From CAJXVY01 sp965660355 (GTDB lineage: Bacteria; Actinomycetota; Actinomycetes; Actinomycetales; Microbacteriaceae), in the NCBI GenBank assembly GCA_965660355.1, contig CBFHZN010000011.1, forward strand, positions 1-39,112: DNA of 39,112 nucleotides, read 5' to 3'. The notes beneath the pieces were generated by a model. The model did no database searches. It saw only the letters and a program-made list of their open reading frames with translations, and was not told the origin of the DNA. The translations under genes and the position numbers were made by a program. This document shows, piece by piece, positions 16,780 through 23,711 of the stretch (positions within the stretch are counted from its first letter, which is position 1; the number at the start of each line of letters is the position of its first letter).

Positions 16780-17808
16780 TACTCAGCTTCCTTCTTCTCT
16801 TCAGTTGACTTGGTGGTTGTTTTTTTCGCAGCTGGCTTTTTTGCCGGAGCCTTTTTCTCAGCCGCTGGCTTTGCTGCTGGTTTCTTAGCAGCAGTCTTTT
16901 CAGCTGTCTTCTCAGCAGTTTTAGCAGCTGGCTTCTTGGCAGCAGGTTTCTTGGCGGCCGGTTTTTCTTCAGCTTTTTCCGTTGCCTTCGCGGCAGCCGG
17001 TTTCTTTGCGGCAGGTTTCTTAGTAGCAGGTTTCTTGGCTGCGGGCTTCTCTTTAGCCTCAGTGGCTGGAGCGTCCTTATCAGCAGGTGCCTCAGTCTCA
17101 GAGCTGTGAGCTGTTTCTGTCTCTTGGACCACCTGTTCGCTATTTGCCGCATCCTGCTGAGCTAACAACTCTCGCTCCCATTCGGCCAAAGGCTCGGCCT
17201 CTTGCTCATCGCTTGAGTGACGGGCAACCATTCCATCTGCCGCCGCATCGGCAATCACCTTTGTCAAAAGCTCGATTGAACGAATTGCGTCGTCGTTTCC
17301 TGGGATGCCGATTTTGACATCATCTGGATCACAGTTGGTGTCCAAAATTGCAATAACGGGGATTCCTAGCTTTTTAGCCTCGGTAACCGCAAGGTGTTCC
17401 TTATTGGTGTCAACAACCCAGATTGCACTTGGTGTGCGGGTGATGTTTTTAATTCCACCAAGGCTGCGATTGAGCTTGTCACGCTCACGGCGCATCAAAA
17501 GAAGCTCTTTTTTGGTGTAACCAGTGGATGCTGTGTTTTCCAGATCCATGATTTCTAATTCTTTTAGTCTCTGCAGACGCTTGTTGACGGTGTTGAAGTT
17601 TGTGAGCAATCCACCCAACCAACGTTCGTTGATATAAGGCTGACCCACCCGCAAAGCCTGCTGAGAGACAATCTCCTGAGCCTGCTTCTTGGTTCCAACA
17701 AACAGGATGTTTCCACCCTTGGCGACAACATCTTTTACGTAGTTATACGCTGCATCGATGTGTTCCAGTGATTGCTGCAGATCAATGATGTAGATTCCTG
17801 AACGATCA
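16779..17808 (-). CDS. rpsB: Ribosomal protein uS2 with long Lys/Ala/Pro-rich tail (N-terminus in gap)
   Basis: The frame from the gap edge reads DRSGIYIIDLQQSLEHIDAA, then FVGTKKQAQEIV, GQPYINERWLGGLLTNF and WVVDTNKEHLAVTEAKKLGIPVIAILDTNCDPD, which is uS2 from about residue 34 onward. The first 33 or so residues fall in the N run. After the S2 core (ending near the segment ADGMVARHS) the protein continues for over 100 residues: an acidic stretch, then roughly 75 residues dominated by AAKKPA-type repeats, ending STEEKKEAE. About 342 residues are visible, versus 241 in E. coli. Basic tails on S2 occur in some actinobacteria; the role is unknown. It is the first gene of rpsB-tsf. Confidence 0.96.
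16800..17062 (-). repeat. Imperfect in-frame repeats encoding the uS2 AKKPA tail
   Basis: The minus strand repeats GCTGCCAAGAAACCxGC-like units coding AAKKPA and variants (ATKKPA, AEKTAEKT). The opposite strand therefore has a long, hydrophobic, Phe/Ala/Gly-rich open frame that is only a shadow of these repeats. Such repeats are prone to length change by slippage. Confidence 0.8.
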
Positions 17809-17907
17809 NNNNNNNNNNNNNNNNNNNNNNNNNNNNNNNNNNNNNNNNNNNNNNNNNNNNNNNNNNNNNNNNNNNNNNNNNNNNNNNNNNNNNNNNNNNN
17901 NNNNNNN
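17809..17907. other. Assembly gap of 99 N between divergent rpsB and M23-like genes
   Basis: The gap must contain about 33 codons of rpsB, both promoters of a divergent pair and the start and signal sequence of the plus-strand M23-like gene. That needs well over 99 bases, so the N count underestimates the missing sequence. Confidence 0.9.
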
Positions 17908-18329
17908 TGTTGTTAACGCTCATTCCGGCGGATGATTTTGAAAGACCCTTGGCAGAGTTTGGAGCGGGTCATAGAGGAATCGATTTGCTAATTGATGATG
18001 TCTACTCACCAGTCTCTGCTGAAGTTAGCTTTGTCGGAAAGGTTTTCACCCGAAACCTAATAAGCATTGAAACAGACCGCGGAAGATTCAGCTTTGAACC
18101 CGTCTGCTCAGAGCTTTCCAAGGGTGAAAACATAGACGCTGGTGAGTTCATAGGGGTTCGCTGTGAAGGGGAGAATTACACCCCACACTGCAAAGATTGT
18201 GTTCACATTTCCTTTAGAGGTCCCGAATACCGCAACCCGCTTTGGGTTTTAGGGCTCCGAGAGCCCTCAAAAGCAATCTCAGGCCCGGGGATGGGCCTTC
18301 GAATAGCCCTCTCTGAGCCTTTCAATTGA
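17908..18329 (+). CDS. M23-family peptidase-like protein, degenerate (5' end in gap)
   Basis: The visible 140 residues match the LytM/M23 peptidase-like protein that lies divergent from rpsB in actinobacteria. It reads FERPLAEFGAGHRGIDLLID, where H and D of HxxxD are the first metal-ligand pair, then a beta-rich core VYSPVSAEVSFVGKV, and near the end VHISFR in place of the HxH motif. The first histidine of HxH is replaced by Cys-Val, so peptidase activity is doubtful; a non-catalytic cell-wall or regulator role is more likely, as for other degenerate LytM proteins. The start and any signal peptide are in the gap; the TTG at 17910 is not a credible start. Its 3' end overlaps the convergent xerC gene by 51 bases. 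Confidence 0.75.
18251..18267 (-). terminator. Hairpin downstream of the xerC stop
   Basis: AGGGCTC (18251-18257) and GAGCCCT (18261-18267) form a perfect 7-base stem with a 3-base loop, flanked by TTTT and AAAA. Read on the minus strand it begins 12 bases after the xerC stop. It has no U tract after it, so termination is possible but not certain. It is inside the M23-like coding sequence on the other strand. Confidence 0.4.
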
Positions 18330-19145
18330 AATCTGGGTATAAATCTGGGTTGTGCTGAGAGAGCTGTGTCCCAACAACTCTTGCACCGACCTCAGATCAG
18401 CGCCGTTATCCAATAGGTGCGTCGCTGCCGAATGTCTCAGGGAGTGTGGACCCAACTGGTGGCCAGTGCCAGCAAGTTGTTTGGCGACCACGCGGTGGAT
18501 ATCTCGAACACCCAGGTTTTTACCGTCATCATTGACCAGCAAACCCTGAGCAGGGGGTTTTGTATTCAGGTATAGATTCAATGAATCAAACGCTGGTTTA
18601 CCAAACGGAAGCGTCCGTTGCTTATTTCCCTTACCGATAACACTCAGTGTCTGTCTTTGAAAATCAATGTCTTTCTCCCTCAGTTTCGCCAACTCACTGA
18701 CTCGCATGCCGGTTGAATACAAAAGCTCAACTATCAACCAGTCAAGTCTCTGCTGATGACCCCCATCATTGGCAAGCTGTTTTAGTTTTGAGAGAAGGTC
18801 CTCTAGGAATTTTGCATTGGCAGTTTTTGGCAGGGTCCTATTTAGCTTCGGTGAGCGCAACTTAGCCGCAGGGTCAGTCTCGGCCTGTCCAGTTTCAAAC
18901 AAGAACCGCCCGAAGGAACGAATGGTGGCGGTCTTTCTTGCAATAGTTGATTTTTGTGCTCCAGCTTCACTGGCGGCAAATAACCAATCGCGGATGGTGT
19001 CTGTGTTCAGCTGGTCGATTCCCAAATTTTTAGACACCACGAAGGATTCAAATTCACGAAGGTCTGTTTCATAGGCTCGCAGGGTATTTTCACTAAGACC
19101 ACTGGTCTGTTTCGCTTTGATAAATGAAACAATCTGCTCACGCAT
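18279..19145 (-). CDS. xerC: Tyrosine recombinase XerC
   Basis: XerC with XerD resolves chromosome dimers at dif. The 288-residue protein has the N-terminal SAM-like DNA-binding domain (about 1-105) and the catalytic domain with all active-site residues: R148 in TGMRVSEL, K172 in GKGNKQR, H234 and R237 in HSLRH, H260 in LLGHSSLSTT and Y269 in IYTQ. Position next to dprA and near rpsB is the actinobacterial xerC location, which favours XerC over XerD; the alternative is possible. The 3' end overlaps the convergent M23-like gene. Confidence 0.92.
   Translation of the reverse strand: MREQIVSFIKAKQTSGLSENTLRAYETDLREFESFVVSKNLGIDQLNTDTIRDWLFAASEAGAQKSTIARKTATIRSFGRFLFETGQAETDPAAKLRSPKLNRTLPKTANAKFLEDLLSKLKQLANDGGHQQRLDWLIVELLYSTGMRVSELAKLREKDIDFQRQTLSVIGKGNKQRTLPFGKPAFDSLNLYLNTKPPAQGLLVNDDGKNLGVRDIHRVVAKQLAGTGHQLGPHSLRHSAATHLLDNGADLRSVQELLGHSSLSTTQIYTQISIERLREGYSKAHPRA
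18281..18298. other. GC-rich inverted repeat in the xerC/M23 overlap
   Basis: AGGCCC and GGGCCT flank a six-base loop within the 51-base region coding for both protein C-termini. Together with the hairpin at 18251-18267 it makes a two-hairpin 3' region. Confidence 0.5.
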
Positions 19146-19154
19146 AACTAAAGC

Positions 19155-19167
19155 CTAAGTAACTTAG
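19155..19167 (-). promoter_or_regulatory. Palindrome just upstream of xerC
   Basis: CTAAGT-A-ACTTAG is a perfect inverted repeat around one central base, ending nine bases before the xerC ATG. It may overlap the ribosome-binding region, since no Shine-Dalgarno sequence is evident. Another weak repeat (GAGAAAT/ATTTCTC, 19167-19188) lies behind it. Any role is unproven. Confidence 0.3.
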
Positions 19168-19193
19168 AGAAATTCGCCTGTATTTCTCACTCC

Positions 19194-20033
19194 TTAGCCA
19201 GCCTCAGTCGTTTCAAAAAATTGAGTTTTGACTCCCGCTTTTTTTGCAATCCATCGACCGCCCGGTGAGAATTCAGAATCATCGGAAAGACAAACAGTTA
19301 CCTCTCTGCTTAGGTCTAGTGCATGCTGGACGGTGTTTATGGAACCGCTCACCTCGGGGGCCTCAACCAGAAAAAGGTTGTTGCAGATAGCTGCAATCAA
19401 TCTATTTCTGTTTAGAAACCCTAGTTTTCCGCTTTTCACCCCAGGTGGCATTTCACTTATCGCGGCGCCGAAAAATCCTTCTCGGATAAGTTCTGATGCC
19501 TTTTTGGGGTAAACCAAATCTAGTCCTCCGGCTAAAACCATTAATTGCGGTATCTGCTTAGACTTGGCCGTCAAATGCGCTTCAAGGTCAACACCGTTAG
19601 CGCCTCCAGAGACCAAACCCTTTGAGGCTCCAATTTGTGAGACCACCTTTTCGGTGATTTTTGCACCGTTGTCAGTCTGACTTCGGGTGCCCACCACTGC
19701 GGTGAAATCCAAGCCTCCAAACTTGGCTGTCGAAAACATAATCCAAGGTGCTTGGCTACCAAGATCCCCGATTCCATCAATTGCATCGGGATTTATAGTC
19801 TCGAGTTTCAGAGTCTCTAGCGCCTTTACCGAACTAGAAAGATTGAAGGTTCTAAGCCTCGCACGTGCTCGATTCAAAGCCATATCCAACCAACGTTGAT
19901 CTGCCGTTTTATTTTGAATCACATCCAGCGCCTGCTCAGCTGGAAGCCCGAATAGATATTTTCTGAGTCTTCCCTCATTTGCGGGAATGGCAACGTTGAG
20001 CAAAATTCTGGCAACCAGTTCACTGTCGTTCAT
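19194..20033 (-). CDS. dprA: DNA-processing protein DprA, short form
   Basis: DprA protects incoming single-stranded DNA and loads RecA in natural transformation. The 279 residues contain the Rossmann-type core: AVVGTRSQTDNGAKI, GLVSGGANGVDLEAHLTA, VLAGGLDLVYPKKASEL, SEMPPGVKS, LNRNRLIAAICNNLFLVEA and SGSINTVQHALDLSREVTV. An N-terminal SAM-like part precedes it. The protein stops right after the core, so the C-terminal winged-helix domain found in most longer DprA proteins is missing. The family is widespread also in non-transformable bacteria, so competence cannot be concluded. The start ATG at 20033 has a possible promoter close upstream. Confidence 0.9.
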   Translation of the reverse strand: MNDSELVARILLNVAIPANEGRLRKYLFGLPAEQALDVIQNKTADQRWLDMALNRARARLRTFNLSSSVKALETLKLETINPDAIDGIGDLGSQAPWIMFSTAKFGGLDFTAVVGTRSQTDNGAKITEKVVSQIGASKGLVSGGANGVDLEAHLTAKSKQIPQLMVLAGGLDLVYPKKASELIREGFFGAAISEMPPGVKSGKLGFLNRNRLIAAICNNLFLVEAPEVSGSINTVQHALDLSREVTVCLSDDSEFSPGGRWIAKKAGVKTQFFETTEAG

Positions 20034-20045
20034 GACAGAGAGTCT

Positions 20046-20074
20046 TTTATGTTCTAAGAGCTGTAATCAGCCAA
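20046..20074 (-). promoter_or_regulatory. Putative dprA-xerC promoter
   Basis: On the minus strand TTGGCT (20074-20069) and CATAAA (20051-20046) are 17 bases apart, each with four of six consensus matches. The dprA ATG follows 12 bases later, so the message would have a very short leader. Confidence 0.3.
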
Positions 20075-20094
20075 TTGTTGAAGCTGTGTAAAAC

Positions 20095-20418
20095 CTAGTC
20101 TTCGATTGCAAACTCTTTTGGAATCTCAATCTCTTGATTTCCAAGTTCTTCGACATTGACATCTTTGAAGGTCAATACATTCACGCTCTTTGTAAAGCGA
20201 TCAGTTCTGTATGTGTCCCAAACCCAAACATCTGTCATAGATAGTTCGAAGTAAAAATCAGTTCCCGCATCGACGCGTTTTAGCTCCACCTCGTTGGCAA
20301 GATAAAACCTGCGCTCAGTCTCTATGACGAAGCGAAACATTTTGATTACCTCGCGATATTCGCGATACAAAGAAAGCTCAGCTTCCCGATCGAAATCTTC
20401 AAATTCTTGTTCGTCCAT
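20095..20418 (-). CDS. DUF2469 family protein
   Basis: This 107-residue acidic protein belongs to the actinobacterial DUF2469 family, found next to rnhB. Typical motifs are EAELSLYREYREVI, FVIETERRFYLANEVEL, FELSMTDVWVWDTYR and VLTFKDVNVEEL. I take the ATG at 20418 (MDEQEFEDFDRE), which matches the family N-terminus, over an in-frame start at 20478 that would overlap rnhB by 43 bases. Function is unknown. It follows rnhB by 17 bases in the rplS-lepB-rnhB unit. Confidence 0.88.
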   Translation of the reverse strand: MDEQEFEDFDREAELSLYREYREVIKMFRFVIETERRFYLANEVELKRVDAGTDFYFELSMTDVWVWDTYRTDRFTKSVNVLTFKDVNVEELGNQEIEIPKEFAIED

Positions 20419-20435
20419 TAGCTGCCAGTGTAAAC

Positions 20436-21065
20436 CTAGAAAAGCGTTTGTTCCGAATTGATTATTCGAGTTAGCCAAGATTTTCTGTGAATTTCTGTTG
20501 AACCAAACTTTCTGATCGCATCGATGTGCGCCTCAGATGCATAGCCCTTATTGCCTGCCCACTGATATTGCGGGTGCAAATCATTAAGTTCTCGCATAAT
20601 CTCATCACGATAATGCTTGGCAATAATGCTTGCCGCACTCACCGCTGCACACTTCTGATCCGCTTTGATCTTGGTGATAACCAGATCATCCATTCCCAAC
20701 CAATTGTGTTTTCCGTCCAACAAAATTGGCACGTCTTTGGTCTCTAATTGATCCATTGCCCGTGTTGCAGCAAGCTTCAGCGCTTCGCTGATTCCCATTT
20801 GGTCAATGGCCTCAGGCTCAACTTCACCAACCGCATGCGCCAACCACTTTGATGCTTGGAATGCCATGTCTGCGCGCTTAGGTTCTGCAATCAATTTTGA
20901 ATCTTTCAAACCCTTGGGGATTTCTTTTGATGAGTTCAAATCAAAAACAGTTGCAGTAACCACAACCGGTCCAGCAATTGCCCCTCTACCAACCTCATCC
21001 AGGCAAATCAATGAGCCCTTATCCGCTATGAGTTCTAATTCAGTTTCAAGGTTTGGGAACGTCAT
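20436..21065 (-). CDS. rnhB: Ribonuclease HII
   Basis: RNase HII cuts RNA in RNA-DNA hybrids and removes single ribonucleotides. The 209-residue form starting at ATG 21065 has D23 and E24 in LDEVGRGAIAGP, the third acid in LLDGKHN, and the last in KADQKCAAVSAASIIAKHYRD, which together make the metal site. An earlier in-frame ATG at 21209 would place 48 extra residues inside lepB and does not fit the family. With this start the gene overlaps lepB by 20 bases. Confidence 0.95.
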   Translation of the reverse strand: MTFPNLETELELIADKGSLICLDEVGRGAIAGPVVVTATVFDLNSSKEIPKGLKDSKLIAEPKRADMAFQASKWLAHAVGEVEPEAIDQMGISEALKLAATRAMDQLETKDVPILLDGKHNWLGMDDLVITKIKADQKCAAVSAASIIAKHYRDEIMRELNDLHPQYQWAGNKGYASEAHIDAIRKFGSTEIHRKSWLTRIINSEQTLF

Positions 21066-21789
21066 CAAAAACTTCGCTGAAATTATCCAACCAATTCCAG
21101 TTATCAACTGGCCACGAGACAACGAAAGCTCTGCCAACCAGAAATTCCTCATGCACAAATCCGCCACCTGGCAAATCTGTGTGGAATCTGGAATCTTGAC
21201 TGTTTCCACGGTTATCGCCCATCACCCAATAAGAATCATCAGGAACCGTCACAGAAAACTCCATGTTTGATGGCTCTGCCCCATTTGGCAAATAAACCTC
21301 ATTAATTGCAACACCGTTGATTGTTAGTTGACCGTTTTCATCACAGCAAAAAACTGTATCGCCAGGCATTCCAATGACTCTTTTCACCAGATGCTCATCG
21401 CTGTCGGGAGCGGTGATGCCAAAGCTTCCCAAAACGAAATCACCTAATTCTTGATACCACTCACGGTTGTCTTCACGAACCGGTCCCAGCCAACCACCGG
21501 GGTCTTGAAAAACCACAACATCACCGTGATTCACACCCACCACCTCTGGGACCATCACATTGACAATGATGCGGTCATTGATTTGCAAAGTTTCCAGCAT
21601 TGAACCGGAGGGTATGAAAAAGCTTCTAATTAAGAATGCTTTGATTAGCACCGATAAAACCAGTGCTGTTCCAAGGATTATGGCTATATCTAATAGCAGT
21701 GAAACAAAACTATTTTTTCTAAGCCTTTTTACGCCGCGACTAAACGAGCGCCAGAGGCTTCGCCTTCTTGGACGAAGCTCAGACGACAT
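21046..21789 (-). CDS. lepB: Signal peptidase I
   Basis: LepB cleaves signal peptides of secreted proteins on the outer face of the membrane. The 247-residue protein has a basic cytoplasmic N-terminus (about 1-28), one transmembrane segment (about 29-53), the catalytic serine S63 in FFIPSGSM, the general-base lysine K136 in HLVKRVIGMPGD, and the box YWVMGDNRGNSQDSR. The single-membrane-segment form is the Gram-positive type. It is three bases after rplS and overlaps rnhB. Confidence 0.97.
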   Translation of the reverse strand: MSSELRPRRRSLWRSFSRGVKRLRKNSFVSLLLDIAIILGTALVLSVLIKAFLIRSFFIPSGSMLETLQINDRIIVNVMVPEVVGVNHGDVVVFQDPGGWLGPVREDNREWYQELGDFVLGSFGITAPDSDEHLVKRVIGMPGDTVFCCDENGQLTINGVAINEVYLPNGAEPSNMEFSVTVPDDSYWVMGDNRGNSQDSRFHTDLPGGGFVHEEFLVGRAFVVSWPVDNWNWLDNFSEVFDDVPKP

Positions 21790-21792
21790 GGA

Positions 21793-22140
21793 TTAATTCT
21801 CGCGCTTTTCTTTGATCTTGGCTGCCTTGCCTCGAAGATCACGCAAGTAGTAAAGCTTTGCTCGGCGAACGACACCTTTGCTGACAAGTTCAATTTTTTC
21901 AATGATTGGGCTGTGAACTGGGAATGTTCTCTCCACACCTACCTGGAATGAAATCTTTCTTACGGTGAAAGTCTCGCGAACACCTCGGCCGCTTTTGCGG
22001 ATAACGACTCCCTGGAAAACCTGAACACGACTGCGGTTACCCTCAACAATGTTCACGTGAACCTTTACGTTGTCACCGGCGCGGAATTCTGGAATATCGT
22101 CGCGCAGGTTACCGGCATCTACTGAATCTAGGATGTTCAT
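21793..22140 (-). CDS. rplS: Ribosomal protein bL19
   Basis: The 115-residue product is bL19: FRAGDNVKVHVNIVEGNRSRVQVFQGVVIRKSGRG, ETFTVRKISFQVGVERTFPVHSPIIEKIELV and RRAKLYYLRDLRGKAAKIKEKR are the family blocks. It heads a unit with lepB, rnhB and DUF2469. A promoter and a leader with possible alternative hairpins are visible upstream. GGGAAGAGAAG precedes the ATG. Confidence 0.98.
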   Translation of the reverse strand: MNILDSVDAGNLRDDIPEFRAGDNVKVHVNIVEGNRSRVQVFQGVVIRKSGRGVRETFTVRKISFQVGVERTFPVHSPIIEKIELVSKGVVRRAKLYYLRDLRGKAAKIKEKREN

Positions 22141-22157
22141 TTTCTTCTCTTCCCTTT

Positions 22158-22213
22158 AGCACGCAGGTCTAAATGGTTCTAGTTGGGTGTAAATGCCGTG
22201 CTCCCCTGCGGCA
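22158..22213 (-). promoter_or_regulatory. Possible structured leader of rplS
   Basis: Two mutually exclusive stems can form in the rplS leader. TGCCG (minus, 22213-22209) can pair with CGGCA (22198-22194). Alternatively AGCACG (22202-22197) can pair with CGTGCT (22163-22158), which ends nine bases before the ribosome-binding purines. The two share 22197-22198. bL19 autoregulatory leaders are known in Firmicutes; this one is only a possibility by inspection. Confidence 0.35.
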
Positions 22214-22236
22214 GAGCTTCACTGGCACAAGCTGAA

Positions 22237-22265
22237 AGTATCCCACAAAACTGTGATTCTCTCAA
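22237..22265 (-). promoter_or_regulatory. Probable rplS promoter
   Basis: On the minus strand TTGAGA (22265-22260) and GATACT (22242-22237) are 17 bases apart. It overlaps the region just after the trmD stop and leaves a leader of about 90 bases before the rplS ATG. Confidence 0.55.
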
Positions 22266-22269
22266 TAGA

Positions 22270-22944
22270 TTAAAGCAGGTCTGGTCGGTTTTTCTTTGTT
22301 CTTTCAAGTTGCTGCTGTTTTCGCCATTTGGCAATTTCTGCGTGATTTCCACTCAATAACACCTCAGGTACCCCTAAACCATTCCAGTTAGCGGGCTTGG
22401 TGTAGCTGGGGTATTCAACCAACCCTCCCTCATGCGATTCTTCAATGAGGGATTCGCTATTGCCAATAACACCAGGAATCAACCTGCTGATTGCCTCAAT
22501 CATCACAACCGATGCAATCTCACCACCATTGATTACATAATCCCCAATGGATAGTTCAATTGTTTCCGCTTTTGACTCTGCGTATTCAACAACCCTCTGA
22601 TCAATCCCCTCATATCTCCCGCATACAAACACCAGGTGATTTTTATCAGCTAGCTTTGTGGCCATTTTTTGATCGAATCGCTTCCCCGCCGGGGTTGGAA
22701 AAATCACAGTTGTTTCAGCTCCAACCAAGCTATCTAGGGCTTCGCCCAAAGGCTCGGGCTTCATCACCATTCCCGCTCCCCCGCCATAAGGGGAATCGTC
22801 TACAGTTTTATGAACGTCAGATGTGAATTCCCGAGGGTTTAGAGTCTGGAATTCCAAAATCTGTTTTTCAATGGATTTGCCAATCAGTGAATGATGTAGT
22901 GAATCAAACATCTCAGGAAACACCGTTATGGCATCAATTCTCAT
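22270..22944 (-). CDS. trmD: tRNA (guanine37-N1)-methyltransferase
   Basis: TrmD methylates G37 of tRNAs using SAM to prevent +1 frameshifting. The 224-residue product begins RIDAITVFPEMFDSL, and shows DDSPYGGGAGMVMKPEPL, FVCGRYEGIDQRVVEY, and the trefoil-knot SAM site LSIGDYVINGGEIASVVMIEAI. The last third (SEESHEGG-like LIEESHEGGLVEYPSYTKP, VPEVLLSGNHAEI) is the dimer and tRNA part. The ATG overlaps the rimM stop by four bases (ATGA). Confidence 0.98.
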   Translation of the reverse strand: MRIDAITVFPEMFDSLHHSLIGKSIEKQILEFQTLNPREFTSDVHKTVDDSPYGGGAGMVMKPEPLGEALDSLVGAETTVIFPTPAGKRFDQKMATKLADKNHLVFVCGRYEGIDQRVVEYAESKAETIELSIGDYVINGGEIASVVMIEAISRLIPGVIGNSESLIEESHEGGLVEYPSYTKPANWNGLGVPEVLLSGNHAEIAKWRKQQQLERTKKNRPDLL

Positions 22945-23480
22945 TGCTCTTCCTCAACAAACAGGCCTTCGGGAGGGGTCACAATCAGATAGCCCTGTTC
23001 TTGATTGACTTCGGGCACGATAACCGAAACAAACGGAACCATCACCTCACCCTTGTCGGTTTTCACAATCAGCAAATCTTGAGCCGGAAGGTGGTCAACC
23101 CTTATAACCTCACCGACTTTTTCTGCATCAACACGGACCTCCAAACCCACCAGCTGATGGTCATACCAGGTATCTGGTTCCTGCGGTAGTTCATCCAAAG
23201 GTTTCTCGATCAACAGAATTGCTTTGACCAGTGCCTCGGCCGCATCTCGATCTTCAATGCCTTCTAAAAACAAAACTGCGGATTGGTTATACCAGCGAAG
23301 CTCCTTGACGGTGACTGTTTTTCCATGCCACTCAGATTCCTCGGGGACTTGCAGCATTAGTTGGTTGCCACTTGCGAATCTGATTTCGGGGGAGTCGGTA
23401 TATAGCTCTAACTTCAAAGCACCCTTTAGGCCGTGGGCTTTGACCAATCGGCCTACTCTAAGGGTGGTCTTCTCAGGAAT
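22941..23480 (-). CDS. rimM: Ribosome maturation factor RimM, probable AUU start
   Basis: RimM binds uS19 and helps assemble the 30S head. The family N-terminus LRVGRLVKAHGLKGALKLELYTD is followed by the beta-barrel and PRC domain (DTWYDHQLVGLEV, VIRVDHLPAQDLLIV, MVPFVSVIVPEV). The usual start is a few residues before LRVGR, but the frame has no ATG, GTG or TTG there: the nearest in-frame ATG is at 23591, deep inside khpA, and would add 37 residues that look like an out-of-frame reading of khpA. ATT at 23480 (read as M-PEKTTLRVGR) fits the family length and follows GGTGG by six bases; it overlaps the khpA TGA (ATTCCTGA). I therefore propose AUU initiation. Confidence 0.9.
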   Translation of the reverse strand: MPEKTTLRVGRLVKAHGLKGALKLELYTDSPEIRFASGNQLMLQVPEESEWHGKTVTVKELRWYNQSAVLFLEGIEDRDAAEALVKAILLIEKPLDELPQEPDTWYDHQLVGLEVRVDAEKVGEVIRVDHLPAQDLLIVKTDKGEVMVPFVSVIVPEVNQEQGYLIVTPPEGLFVEEEQ

Positions 23481-23709
23481 CGGTATCCACCACGTCCACT
23501 CGGACGCGCTTTCCTTCCGCCAGGGCCTTAACCAGTGTTCGCAAGGCTTTGGCTGTTTTTCCGCTGCGCCCGATAACTCGCCCGAGATCATCGGGGTGAA
23601 CCCTGACCTCTAAAGTTTCTCCACGAGAATTTACCTTGCTTGTGACAGTCGCATCATCGGGATTTTCGACAATCGATTTCACAAGATGCTCAAGCGCAGC
23701 CTGCAACAT
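23473..23709 (-). CDS. khpA: KH-domain RNA-binding protein KhpA
   Basis: This 78-residue protein has a single KH domain with the GxxG loop in RVIGRSGKTAKALRTL, preceded by GETLEVRVHPDDLG. It is the small KhpA type that sits between rpsP and rimM in actinobacteria. It probably binds RNA with a KhpB partner not present here. It starts two bases after rpsP stops; its stop overlaps the proposed rimM start. Confidence 0.92.
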   Translation of the reverse strand: MLQAALEHLVKSIVENPDDATVTSKVNSRGETLEVRVHPDDLGRVIGRSGKTAKALRTLVKALAEGKRVRVDVVDTDS

Positions 23710-23711
23710 GA

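Noticed and set aside
16810..17109. Plus-strand open frame of 99 codons, very hydrophobic (AAGFLAAGF repeats)
   Set aside because: It is the exact antisense of the uS2 AAKKPA repeats; the Phe/Ala/Gly pattern is a by-product of Lys/Ala/Pro codons and it has no ribosome-binding site.
22941..23591. RimM starting at ATG 23591
   Set aside because: It would add 37 residues read from inside khpA in another frame, unlike any RimM N-terminus; the ATT at 23480 fits better.
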